From: UBA6544 sp049601975 | GTDB taxonomy: Bacteria; Pseudomonadota; Alphaproteobacteria; UBA8366 | DNA length: 13,452 bases | Assembly (NCBI GenBank): GCA_049601975.1 | Contig: JBMYRC010000117.1 | Location: forward strand, 1-13,452 | Direction of reading: 5' to 3' | In this document: positions 1 to 7,370 of the stretch, in pieces | How positions within the stretch are numbered: the first letter of the stretch is position 1 | How the letters are laid out: every line of letters starts with the position of its first letter | Notes under the pieces: model-generated | Seen by the model: the letters and a program-made list of their open reading frames with translations, nothing else | Databases searched by the model: none | Told to the model about the DNA's origin: nothing | Program-made: the position numbers and the translations under genes

Positions 1-267
1 TTTGACGACGGGTTTCTTCGGTTTGATCTCGATGGTGATTTGCGGACGTTGGTCCTTCAACTCGTCCATAATGCTGTCGGATGCGAGCCATAGATACGCG
101 ACTAATCCGCCCATAATCGCTACCGCGCCACCCCAACCGGCCATGAGCAAAATCCACGGCAATCGTGGATTGGATTCGCGAGGCGATGAATACACGTCTT
201 CTTCTTCGTCGTCGAAATCGTCGAGGACGGGGCGTTCGTTACGCTTATTTAAAAACGGAAGCTTCAG
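1..267 (-). CDS. N-terminus of a probable divergent polysaccharide deacetylase (partial, cut by left edge)
   Basis: Reading the minus strand after the ctpA stop gives an open frame to the window edge. It has a short basic start, a very acidic patch (DDFDDEEED), then one hydrophobic segment (about residues 37-61, PWILLMAGWGG... to ...AYLWL), then a polar stretch rich in K and P. This is a single-pass membrane anchor followed by a linker. In alphaproteobacteria the gene after envC-ctpA is commonly a COG2861 divergent polysaccharide deacetylase with this N-terminal layout, but the catalytic domain lies outside the window, so the name rests on position. No ATG precedes the membrane segment. The start chosen is CTG at 267, eight bases after an AGGGAA ribosome-binding-like stretch; GTG at 195 and ATG at 144 are alternatives. 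The frame is the same as that of ctpA. Confidence 0.5.
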   Translation of the reverse strand, partial: MKLPFLNKRNERPVLDDFDDEEEDVYSSPRESNPRLPWILLMAGWGGAVAIMGGLVAYLWLASDSIMDELKDQRPQITIEIKPKKPVVK

Positions 268-279
268 GAGTCGACTTCC

Positions 280-1608
280 CTAGTTTACCATTCGGTTGCG
301 GTAAAGCGCTAGTCCGCGCAATAGATCGAGCGCGCGCGCCAATTGATAATCGACCGGCTTTGGCTTTTTCTTAACGCTGTCGGCCTCGGTTTTCTTGTCT
401 GCGCCTCTCTCCTCGTCATCTTTGGCCTTTGGATCGGCCTTTTTCGATTGGTTGTTGTCCAAGGCACCGCGCAAATCTGCCTCATGGCGTTCGCGCCGCG
501 CCGTGCCCTCCAAGGGCTCGATCTTCGCTTGAGAGACTTCGATGTCTGGGTCGATGCCGCGCGCTTGGATGGAGGTGCCAGAAGGGGTGTAGTAGCGCTG
601 TGTCGTCAGCTTGATGGCACCGTTACGGCCGAGTGGAATGATCGTCTGCACGGAACCCTTGCCGAAAGACCGCTTACCCAGGATGACCGCGCGGCGATGA
701 TCCTGCAGCGCACCGGCGACAATTTCCGATGCAGATGCTGATCCACTATTAATCAATACAACGATCGGTAACCCGTCTGTGACATCGCCGGGTGTCGCGT
801 GAAAGCGTTGTGCGTTCTCTTGCACGCGGCCGCGCGTCGAGACAATTTCGCCCTCTTCGAGGAATGCGTCGGAGACCAAGACTGCTTGATCTAGCAGGCC
901 GCCCGGATTGTTGCGCAGATCAAGGACAAATCCGGCCAGCTTATCGCCAACCTCAGTCTTGATCTTTGCGACTGCCTTATTGAGTCCGCTTTCCGTCTGT
1001 TGGCTAAAATTGGTGATCCGCACGTAGCCGACATTGCCTTCTATGCGGCTGCGCACGGAGCGGATGCGTATCTTATCGCGGGTAATTGTAACGTCGAAGC
1101 TCTTGGCGGCGCGTCGGATCGTCAGCTTGATGTCGCTGCTGATCGGCCCGCGCATCCGCTCAACTGCTTGAGCGAGCGTCAGTCCTTGGACGTGGTCCCC
1201 ATCTAGATGGGTGATCAAGTCGCCAGCCTTGATACCGGCACGATCTGCTGGAGTCTCGTCGATCGGTGAGACGACTTTTACATAACCGCCTTCCATCGTG
1301 ACTTCGATCCCGAGGCCGCCGAACTCGCCCTTCGTCTGGACCTGCATGTCGCGGAAGTTTTTCTTGTTCAGAAAAGCCGAATGCGGGTCGAGATCGATGA
1401 GCATGCCGCGCACGGCCGCTTCGATCAGTTCCTCGTCCGAGACTTCCTCGACATAGTCCGATCGGACTCGCTCGAAGACATCGCCGAAGAGTTCCAGGAG
1501 ACGATAGGTCTCGGACCGATCATTCTCCTTTGCACCGGCGGTACCGGATAGCGTTAAGACAGCGAACGCAGAAAGGATCGCCAATGGGGTCTTTAGGTAG
1601 TCACGCAT
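280..1608 (-). CDS. ctpA: S41 family carboxy-terminal processing protease CtpA
   Basis: Exported tail-specific serine protease of 442 aa that trims or degrades envelope proteins. A signal peptide occupies about residues 1-26 (cleavage near GTAGA|KEND). A PDZ domain lies around 92-165 (GEFGGLGIEV, DLITHLDGD), followed by the S41 catalytic core. The catalytic Ser-Lys pair is visible as S292 in GSASASEI and K317 in SFGKGSVQ, 25 residues apart as in E. coli Prc. A Lys/Glu/Asp-rich, low-complexity linker (about 388-418) precedes a conserved-looking tail, YQLARALDLLRGLALYRNR. The ATG at 1608 was chosen because its A is the last base of the envC stop (TAATG) and the signal peptide then begins directly; an upstream in-frame start at 1644 would add 12 residues lying in envC. 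Tight coupling to envC suggests joint expression for cell-wall remodelling. Confidence 0.93.
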   Translation of the reverse strand: MRDYLKTPLAILSAFAVLTLSGTAGAKENDRSETYRLLELFGDVFERVRSDYVEEVSDEELIEAAVRGMLIDLDPHSAFLNKKNFRDMQVQTKGEFGGLGIEVTMEGGYVKVVSPIDETPADRAGIKAGDLITHLDGDHVQGLTLAQAVERMRGPISSDIKLTIRRAAKSFDVTITRDKIRIRSVRSRIEGNVGYVRITNFSQQTESGLNKAVAKIKTEVGDKLAGFVLDLRNNPGGLLDQAVLVSDAFLEEGEIVSTRGRVQENAQRFHATPGDVTDGLPIVVLINSGSASASEIVAGALQDHRRAVILGKRSFGKGSVQTIIPLGRNGAIKLTTQRYYTPSGTSIQARGIDPDIEVSQAKIEPLEGTARRERHEADLRGALDNNQSKKADPKAKDDEERGADKKTEADSVKKKPKPVDYQLARALDLLRGLALYRNRMVN

Positions 1609-2810
1609 TATCCACGCACCTTGTCTCTTGCCGCCGTAAACCATGGAAGCGGGTTGACGGGTTGACCCTTGCGGCGCACTTCGACGTACAAGCGCGTACC
1701 GGCTTCCTGAGATCCCATAACGCCGATCGGTTCACCAGCCAATAGTAGCTGTCCCAATGTGGCGTCAACCCGCCGCATGCCGGCGAGTAATGTATGATAG
1801 GCGTCGCCATGCTGTATGATCAAGATTTGCCCGTACCCTTTAAAGGGTCCGGCAAAAACGACCTTTCCGTCGAACGGCGCCACGACTTGCGCCCGCAGGC
1901 GCGTTTCGAAGGTGGCACCTTTGGCCGAACTGCCGGTTTTGGTGTTCTGGCCGAAGCGTTCCACCAGCTTACCGCGCGCCGGCTGCGTCATCGTGCCGAA
2001 GTCGAGTTTTGCTATCGAAGCATCTGGAAGGGAAGCAGTTTGCGGGCGCCGTAGTTCGGGTTTGGGTTTGGGTTTGGGTTTGGGCCTCGCCGCTTTCTGC
2101 AGGTGGGCGAACAACTCGCGCAGGCTTTCGGCTCGCTCGCTTAAACTCGCTAAGCGATTGTCCACTTGTCGGGTCGCCTTGATCATGCGTCGGCGTTCGA
2201 CGGCTTTATGCACCATCAGAGCGTTGAGACGGTTTCGTTTCTTCTCCAATGTGGTGGTTGCGGATTTGATTTTTCGCTGCCGGTTTTCGAGTTCGGTTCG
2301 AATCGTGGTGATTTCGCTCAGGTCCTGCCGAAGCGCCACGGCCCGCGCGCGCAAATGTGGCAGGGCCGCCCGTAGCAGGAGGGCACTGCGCACGATCTTC
2401 AAAGGCTCAGCATTCGACAGGAGGAGTGCTTGCGGTGGGTTCCGCGACAATCGTTCCAACGCGGCCAGTGTACCAGTCATTTGTTTGCGTCTATCGTTGA
2501 GCGCACGGTGGCGTTCGGCGGCTGTTTCTTTCAGCTCTGGCAATTTTGCTTCCAGCCGGGAGAGAACGGATTCTTGTTCTTGCGCCGTTCGCGCCGCTCG
2601 AATGAGATTTCGCCGCAATGTTGAGACACCTTTCTCGAGAGTTCTGCGTTCCTGATCGAGTGCCTCGCGCTGTTTTTGGCTGGCTTTGATTTCCCGTTCG
2701 ATTTTCTCGAGATCGCGCTTATCCTGCGCCGAAGCGGATGTAACGGGTGCGAACGTGAGCGCCGCGGCGAATGCCGCAATGAGAGGTGTCCGGTATTTAT
2801 CGGGCCGCAC
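1608..2810 (-). CDS. envC: EnvC-like murein hydrolase activator (degenerate LytM/M23 domain)
   Basis: Periplasmic protein of 400 aa: signal peptide (1-28, cleavage at SASA|QD), long coiled coil (about 30-120 and 155-240, heptad-like E/K/R/L pattern), a Pro-Lys repeat hinge (242-251), and a C-terminal LytM/M23 fold (about 275-390). The zinc ligands of active M23 peptidases are missing: the usual HxxxD stretch is replaced around GATFETRLRAQVVAPFDG, and the terminal HxH is LYVEV. That is the pattern of EnvC, which activates amidases at the division site instead of cutting peptidoglycan itself; the activator role is inferred from the family. The start is GTG (2808-2810), 14 bases inside the end of gpmI, which points to translational coupling; no other good start precedes the signal peptide. 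It overlaps ctpA by one base. Confidence 0.88.
   Translation of the reverse strand: MRPDKYRTPLIAAFAAALTFAPVTSASAQDKRDLEKIEREIKASQKQREALDQERRTLEKGVSTLRRNLIRAARTAQEQESVLSRLEAKLPELKETAAERHRALNDRRKQMTGTLAALERLSRNPPQALLLSNAEPLKIVRSALLLRAALPHLRARAVALRQDLSEITTIRTELENRQRKIKSATTTLEKKRNRLNALMVHKAVERRRMIKATRQVDNRLASLSERAESLRELFAHLQKAARPKPKPKPKPELRRPQTASLPDASIAKLDFGTMTQPARGKLVERFGQNTKTGSSAKGATFETRLRAQVVAPFDGKVVFAGPFKGYGQILIIQHGDAYHTLLAGMRRVDATLGQLLLAGEPIGVMGSQEAGTRLYVEVRRKGQPVNPLPWFTAARDKVRG
2058..2084. repeat. GGGTTT hexamer tandem repeat in envC
   Basis: Five GGG runs separated by four TTT triplets on the plus strand, a perfect 27-base array. In envC, which is read from the other strand, it encodes alternating Pro-Lys (CCC AAA). 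Because the unit is six bases, slippage would add or remove Pro-Lys pairs without breaking the frame. Five G3 runs with 3-base loops satisfy the usual intramolecular G-quadruplex pattern, on the envC template strand. Confidence 0.9.
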
Positions 2811-4347
2811 GTCGCCGGCCCGATTCCATCAACAACGACCTTCCGCCCATTTCTGCCGGTTGCGCCAGCTGCATGAGGTCCAATAGCGTCGGTGCCACAT
2901 CCGCCAGGCATCCGTCATTCAGCGTCGTCGCCTGTCCGCTGGTGTCGATTAGTACGGCGGGCACCAGATTGCGCGTATGCGCAGTATGAGCACCGCCCGA
3001 GTTCGGGTCCGCCATCATTTCCGCATTGCCGTGGTCGGCAGTCACCAATAAGGCTCCGCCCGCGGCAACCACAGCGTCTCGCAGGCGGCCGAGACAATGA
3101 TCGACGGTCTCGACGGCCTTTACAGCCGCCTCGAAATTGCCGGTATGGCCGACCATGTCGGTATTGGCGAAATTGACCAGGATGAAATCGAAGTCATTCG
3201 ATGCGATGGCGTCGACGAGCCTATCGGTCACCTCGGCGGCCGACATCTCCGGCTCGAGGTCATAGGTTGCGACATCCGGGGAGGGCACTAATATTCGCTC
3301 TTCGTCTTCGAATACCTGCTCTTGCCCGCCATTGAAGAAAAACGTCACATGGGCGTATTTCTCGGTCTCCGCGATGCGCAGTTGTTTGCGCCCCGCATTC
3401 GCAAGTAACTGGCCGAACACCTTTTCCAGCTGAACTGAGGGGAAGAGCGCCTTGATCAGTGGGTTAAGGGCTTCGGAGTATTCGATCAATCCCAAGGTCG
3501 CCGAAAAGGAGATCGATCGCGCGTGCGCGAAGCCGTCGAAAGAAGGGTCTAGCAGCGCTGTTAAAATCTCCCGTGCCCGGTCGGCCCTGAAGTTCGCCAT
3601 CAGCAACCCGTCGCCGTCCTTCATGCCTGTATAGTCACCGATAACGGTCGGCTCGACGAATTCGTCGCTAGTTTCCGCCTTATATGCTGCCTCGACCGCT
3701 TGTAGGGCGTCGTCGGCGTGCGCACCCTCGGCGTCCACCATGAGACGAACGGCCCGTTCGACCCGGTCCCAACGTTTGTCGCGGTCCAAGGCGAAATAGC
3801 GCCCGCAGACGGTCCCGATCGGGGCACTACCGGATTTTTCGATAAAGTCAGCCAAGTATTCCTTCGCCGACGACGGCGGTGTGTCGCGTCCGTCGAGGAA
3901 CGCGTGAATTCGCACCGGTATGCCAGCCGCCGTCAGATAGCGCGCCAAGGCGGCAATTTGATCTTGGTGGGAATGCACGCCGCCCGGCGACATCAATCCC
4001 GCGACATGCGCGGTGCCGCCGTTGGTCCTTAAGGCGTCGATGAAGGCGCGCAAATCAGGGTGCTGTTCGAGTGTGCCGTCGGCAACCGCCGCATTGATGC
4101 GCGGCAGATCCTGCAGGACGATACGGCCCGCGCCGAGGTTCATGTGGCCGACCTCCGAATTGCCCATTTGGCCATCTGGTAGACCCACGTGATGTTCGGA
4201 GGCGTCGAGCCGGGCGTGAGGGTGCGCCGTCAAGAGGGCGTCCCAATTCGGAGTTTGCGCACGAGTGATGGCGTTGGTCGGGCTATCGGGTCCGTCGCCC
4301 CAACCGTCCAAGATGCACAAAACAACGGGTTTTGGTGTCTCGCTCAT
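2797..4347 (-). CDS. gpmI: 2,3-bisphosphoglycerate-independent phosphoglycerate mutase
   Basis: Cytosolic metalloenzyme of glycolysis and gluconeogenesis that interconverts 3- and 2-phosphoglycerate through a phosphoserine intermediate. At 516 aa it has the normal length. Visible signature residues are D14 (CILDGWG), the phosphorylated S64 (GQMGNSEVGH), the HSHQ and DGRD stretches (125-155), and the manganese ligands D397/H401 (NTDMVGH), D438/H439 (TADHGNAE) and H457 (AHTAHT). No residue expected to be essential is missing. The start is ATG; there is no Shine-Dalgarno sequence in the 20 bases before it. A promoter-like sequence ends about 10 bases before the ATG, so the mRNA may be almost leaderless. 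rlmH lies 44 bases upstream, and the last 14 bases overlap the start of envC. Confidence 0.97.
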   Translation of the reverse strand: MSETPKPVVLCILDGWGDGPDSPTNAITRAQTPNWDALLTAHPHARLDASEHHVGLPDGQMGNSEVGHMNLGAGRIVLQDLPRINAAVADGTLEQHPDLRAFIDALRTNGGTAHVAGLMSPGGVHSHQDQIAALARYLTAAGIPVRIHAFLDGRDTPPSSAKEYLADFIEKSGSAPIGTVCGRYFALDRDKRWDRVERAVRLMVDAEGAHADDALQAVEAAYKAETSDEFVEPTVIGDYTGMKDGDGLLMANFRADRAREILTALLDPSFDGFAHARSISFSATLGLIEYSEALNPLIKALFPSVQLEKVFGQLLANAGRKQLRIAETEKYAHVTFFFNGGQEQVFEDEERILVPSPDVATYDLEPEMSAAEVTDRLVDAIASNDFDFILVNFANTDMVGHTGNFEAAVKAVETVDHCLGRLRDAVVAAGGALLVTADHGNAEMMADPNSGGAHTAHTRNLVPAVLIDTSGQATTLNDGCLADVAPTLLDLMQLAQPAEMGGRSLLMESGRRRAAR

Positions 4348-4356
4348 TGCGGCGCC

Positions 4357-4384
4357 ATTCTATGTAAAGTGGGTCTAAGTGCAA
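4357..4384 (-). promoter_or_regulatory. Candidate promoter for gpmI
   Basis: On the minus strand, TTGCAC (4379-4384), a 16-base spacer and TAGAAT (4357-4362). The -10 matches the sigma70 consensus at 5 of 6 positions, the -35 at about 3 of 6. Transcription would start near 4350, only a few bases before the gpmI ATG at 4347. Judged from sequence only. Confidence 0.4.
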
Positions 4385-4391
4385 CTATGCT

Positions 4392-4847
4392 CTATGCCCG
4401 GTGATAGGGATGGCCGGCGAGAATTTGCTGCGCGCGGTACAGTTGCTCAGCTAACATGCCGCGCACCAAGAGATGCGGCCAGGTGGCGCGCCCGAAGGCG
4501 AGGACCAAATCGGCGTGCCGCCGCACATCTTCGGCCAAGCCGTCGGCACCGCCGATCACGAACGCCACGTCGCCAATCCCGGAATCCCGCCAGTCGCCGA
4601 TACGTGCCGCCAAATCTTCGCTGCCGAGGTCACGGCCTTTCTCATCCAGTGCCGCGACCATCGCGCCATCCGGTATCGCGGCCAGGATCGATTTCCCTTC
4701 TCGCGCCTTGCGGCCGTCGGTTCCAGATTTCCGGTCATCAATTTCGTGAATGTCCAACGGCCATCTTATCCGGCCGTGGAAATGCTCGAAGAGGTCGCCT
4801 TCGACGCCGCGGCGCAAGCGGCCTACGGCGATGATATGAAAGCGCAT
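4392..4847 (-). CDS. rlmH: 23S rRNA pseudouridine-1915 N3-methyltransferase RlmH
   Basis: SPOUT-class methyltransferase that uses S-adenosylmethionine to methylate pseudouridine 1915 in helix 69 of 23S rRNA on the assembled ribosome. The protein is 151 aa, a little shorter than the usual 155-160. The knotted SAM-binding site is visible as FVIGGADG (96-103), and the family C-terminus as WPHLLVR (123-129), EQLYRA (134-139) and GHPYHR (145-150). The start lies 12 bases after the rsfS stop with a GGGA stretch upstream, so it is in the same run of genes. Pairing with rsfS, another late ribosome factor, is the normal arrangement. Confidence 0.95.
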   Translation of the reverse strand: MRFHIIAVGRLRRGVEGDLFEHFHGRIRWPLDIHEIDDRKSGTDGRKAREGKSILAAIPDGAMVAALDEKGRDLGSEDLAARIGDWRDSGIGDVAFVIGGADGLAEDVRRHADLVLAFGRATWPHLLVRGMLAEQLYRAQQILAGHPYHRA

Positions 4848-4859
4848 GGCGGCATCCCG

Positions 4860-5273
4860 TTAGATATGTGCCGCATTCATATCAACGGACTCGGGCAAAG
4901 CCTCGGACCATAGTTTCTCGATATTATAAAAATCCCGCACTTCCGGCCGGAACAAGTGAACGATCACGTCCCCGGCGTCGATCAAGACCCAATCACAATT
5001 CTCGAGGCCTTCGATGGAAATGCCTTTAATACCCACGCCCTTCAGCTTCTCGCGAATATGATTCGCCATGGCGCCGACCTGCCGTGTGCTGGTGCCGGTG
5101 GCGACAACCATGGAGTCAGCGATGGAGCTCTTTCCGGCAAGATCGATATCCGCAACATCGATGGCCTTGTCGTCGTCGAGCGATTCCAGAATCAATTCGA
5201 GTAGCTTTTCGGGTGCCGGCAGGTTCGGAGTATGCGTCGCTATGATACGTTCCTCGCGATCCGTTTCATTCAA
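4860..5273 (-). CDS. rsfS: Ribosomal silencing factor RsfS
   Basis: Small RsfS/Iojap-family protein (137 aa) that binds bL14 on the 50S subunit and blocks subunit joining when nutrients are scarce. The family core spans about 22-123: LLELILESLDDDKAIDV, then SSIADSMVVATGTSTRQV, then DWVLIDAGDVIVHLF and VRDFYNIEKLW. The N-terminus has about 20 variable residues. The only plausible start upstream of the core is TTG at 5273, which overlaps the nadD stop (TTGA); the nearby ATG at 5269 is in another frame and stops after nine codons. A CTG at codon 18 is a weaker alternative. The overlap suggests translation coupled to nadD. Confidence 0.93.
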   Translation of the reverse strand: MNETDREERIIATHTPNLPAPEKLLELILESLDDDKAIDVADIDLAGKSSIADSMVVATGTSTRQVGAMANHIREKLKGVGIKGISIEGLENCDWVLIDAGDVIVHLFRPEVRDFYNIEKLWSEALPESVDMNAAHI

Positions 5274-5893
5274 CCACCTTTCGGCATAATGCCTTCACCT
5301 GTTATCCCGGTATCTTGGGCTCGGATCTCTGTTGCCGAGACCGGGTTCAGTCGACTGTGTAAGAACACCCAAGCTGGCGCACTATGTCGCGCCACGCTCG
5401 AGGCATTTCGCTCTGGTATCCGGTTGCCCGCATACCGAGTCGCGACAATGCCAGCCAATGCCCTGAAAGAATAGGTGGGACGGTCGAAAACTGCAATGGG
5501 AACGGTATCAAAGATTTCTTTCCACCCTTCCCATTTTGGGAACTGGATCAAATTATCGGCGCCCATGAGCCAGACGAAATCGTGCTGCCGTCGCCGCGCC
5601 GTCAGGCGTTTCAGCGTATCGCGCGTGTAATGTGTACCAAGCCGCAATTCGATATCACTGACTTTTATGCGCCGGTGATTGGCAACCGTTTGCGCATTCA
5701 CCAAGCGGTCCGCGAAGGGGGCCATACCATCGACCGGCTTCAACGGGTTTTGCGGCGAGACGAGCCACCATACCTCGTCGAGGCCAAGCCGCTTTAACGC
5801 GATCAAGCTAATCATCCGATGCCCTTCATGGGCCGGATTGAATGATCCGCCAAGAAGGCCGATCGCGCGTTTCCTGCTGCCGGTACCGATCAT
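5270..5893 (-). CDS. nadD: Nicotinate-nucleotide adenylyltransferase
   Basis: Transfers AMP from ATP to nicotinate mononucleotide to make deamido-NAD, the step common to de novo and salvage NAD synthesis. The nucleotidyltransferase signature GSFNPAHEGH (16-25) is the (H/T)xGH-type ATP-binding motif, with Asn at the position that is Asp in E. coli, a variant common in alphaproteobacteria. GADN (111-114) and the C-terminal SATEIR (186-191) complete the active site. Length 207 aa is normal. It begins 38 bases after the proA stop without a strong ribosome-binding sequence, and its stop overlaps the TTG start of rsfS. Confidence 0.95.
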   Translation of the reverse strand: MIGTGSRKRAIGLLGGSFNPAHEGHRMISLIALKRLGLDEVWWLVSPQNPLKPVDGMAPFADRLVNAQTVANHRRIKVSDIELRLGTHYTRDTLKRLTARRRQHDFVWLMGADNLIQFPKWEGWKEIFDTVPIAVFDRPTYSFRALAGIVATRYAGNRIPERNASSVARHSAPAWVFLHSRLNPVSATEIRAQDTGITGEGIMPKGG

Positions 5894-5931
5894 GCTTGCT
5901 GCGACTTATTGTGGGGGATTGTTTGCGGCCT

Positions 5932-7221
5932 CTATGGACGACACTGACCGGTGCCGCGGACGATGTACTTGTAACTGGTAAGCTGCTCGGCGCCGACCGG
6001 CCCGCGTGCATGTAATTTTCCGGTCGAGATGCCGATTTCCGCTCCCATACCGAATTCGCCCCCATCTGCATATTGGGTCGAGGCATTGTGCAGCACAATA
6101 GCGCTGTCGATATCCGCAAGGAAGCGCTCTGCGACCGCGGTATCGTTTGCGATGACCGTGTCCGTATGATGTGAGCCGTGGCGGTTGACATGGGCAATGG
6201 CGTCGTCGGGTCCGTCGACGACGCGCACGGAAATAATCTTATCGAGATATTCCGTATCCCAGTCATCGTCGCTGGCCGGGACGATCCGGGGGTCAGTCTT
6301 TCGCGCCGCCTCGTCTCCGCGCACTTCGCATCCCGCTGCGGACAGGTCGCCGACGATATCCGGCAACAATCGCTCGGCGATGTCCCGGTCGATCACCATG
6401 GATTCGGCCGCTCCGCAAATACCCGTGCGGCGCATTTTCGCGTTCATGACAATCTCCCGCGCCATGGCGTGATCGGCGCTGTCATGGATGTAGACATGAC
6501 AATTGCCGTCCAGATGCGCGATGACGGGGATGCGGGACTCTTCCATCACCCGTTCGATCAGGGACCGTCCGCCGCGCGGCACGATAAAGTCGATCAGGTC
6601 CGATTGCTTTAACATCGCGCCCACTGCCGCCCGGTCTCGGGTCGGGATGGTTTGAACCGCACCTTCCGGCAATCCGGCGCGCCGCAAGCCTTCCTGCAGA
6701 CAGGCGGCGATGGCGCCGGAAGAGTGCAGGCTTTCCGAGCCACCGCGTAAGATCGCGGCATTGCCGGATTTAAGGCAAAGCGCGCCTGCATCAGCAGTCA
6801 CGTTGGGGCGGGACTCGTAGATGATTCCGATGACACCGAGCGGCACGCTGACCCGCGCGATTTTCAATCCGTTGGGTCGCTCGCGCTCGTCGATGATCCG
6901 GCCGAGCGGTTCCGGCAGCTCAGCGATGCTTTCCAGTCCGGCCGCCATTGCTTCAATTCGCTCCTCGGTCAGCAATAGCCGGTCGAGCATGGCGCCTGAC
7001 AGGCCCTTCTCGCGGCCGAACGCCATGTCTTTGGCATTGGCGGTAAGAATGTCGGGCATCCTCTCCCGAATGGCGGCGGCACCTTGGCGGAGGGCATCAC
7101 TCCGGGTCTCGCTCTCGACGAGCCCGAGCGCATGGCTCGCCGCCTGTGCGTCTTTGGCTATTCCCCGGACCATTTCCTCAACCGGAATGTCCGATCCGGA
7201 AAGGGTGGCGACGTTCGTCAT
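5932..7221 (-). CDS. proA: Gamma-glutamyl phosphate reductase (glutamate-5-semialdehyde dehydrogenase)
   Basis: Second enzyme of proline synthesis: reduces glutamyl-5-phosphate with NADPH to glutamate semialdehyde. It is an aldehyde-dehydrogenase-fold protein of 429 aa. The catalytic Cys is C269 in RRTGICGAAES; other family stretches are SVPLGVIGIIYESRPNVT (125-142), KSGNAAILRGGSE (151-163), HLDGNCHVY (236-244), and the C-terminal EIGISTGKLHARGPVG (395-410). The ATG at 7221 was chosen because the alignable protein starts there, with AAAAGG upstream; the frame stays open to 7302, but the extra 27 residues (MYSIKSAALG...) do not look like the family. The gene normally follows proB; here a plus-strand GT41 gene separates them, so proA must have its own promoter in the divergent gap. 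Confidence 0.96.
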   Translation of the reverse strand: MTNVATLSGSDIPVEEMVRGIAKDAQAASHALGLVESETRSDALRQGAAAIRERMPDILTANAKDMAFGREKGLSGAMLDRLLLTEERIEAMAAGLESIAELPEPLGRIIDERERPNGLKIARVSVPLGVIGIIYESRPNVTADAGALCLKSGNAAILRGGSESLHSSGAIAACLQEGLRRAGLPEGAVQTIPTRDRAAVGAMLKQSDLIDFIVPRGGRSLIERVMEESRIPVIAHLDGNCHVYIHDSADHAMAREIVMNAKMRRTGICGAAESMVIDRDIAERLLPDIVGDLSAAGCEVRGDEAARKTDPRIVPASDDDWDTEYLDKIISVRVVDGPDDAIAHVNRHGSHHTDTVIANDTAVAERFLADIDSAIVLHNASTQYADGGEFGMGAEIGISTGKLHARGPVGAEQLTSYKYIVRGTGQCRP

Positions 7222-7366
7222 GTATCTGTGCCTTTTTAGCTTACTTTGAATTCGCCCGCTCAGGTGATGGAGCCCGAGAGCCGCCGACTTTATCGAATAC
7301 ATTAGCGAAGCGCATCAAATTTTGCTTACTTCATATGTAGAGGGCGAATGAGATGAAAACCAACCC
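7222..7366. promoter_or_regulatory. Divergent intergenic region between proA and the GT41 gene
   Basis: This 145-base gap must hold promoters for both genes. For proA (minus strand) the best pair seen is TTGATG (7313-7318), 18 bases, GATAAA (7289-7294), which is weak. No convincing plus-strand promoter stands out. Just before the GT41 start there is an AGAGGGCGA stretch (7339-7347), correctly spaced for ATG 7353 but not for the GT41 ATG at 7367. No operator-like palindrome or terminator hairpin was seen. Confidence 0.35.
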
Positions 7367-7370
7367 ATGA
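7353..7370 (+). other. Five-codon upstream ORF overlapping the GT41 start
   Basis: ATG at 7353 opens a mini-ORF, MKTNP, whose TGA stop (7368-7370) overlaps the GT41 ATG (7367-7369) as ATGA. The AGAGGG sequence at 7339-7344 sits 8 bases before this small ORF, the normal ribosome-binding distance, but 22 bases before the GT41 start, which has no ribosome-binding sequence of its own. Translation of the long gene may therefore depend on reinitiation after the small one. This is inferred from spacing alone; a two-codon ORF (ATG 7348) also exists. Confidence 0.35.

Noticed and set aside
2..283. Plus-strand 93-aa frame at the left edge
   Set aside because: Antisense to the membrane-anchored N-terminus, which has a more natural composition and fits the gene order.
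1816..2655. Long plus-strand open frame (279 aa) over envC
   Set aside because: Fully antisense to envC, rich in Arg and Ser as expected from the reverse of a charged coiled coil, with no recognisable domain.
7222..7302. 27-residue N-terminal extension of ProA
   Set aside because: The extension does not resemble the family, and ATG 7221 has an AAAAGG upstream.
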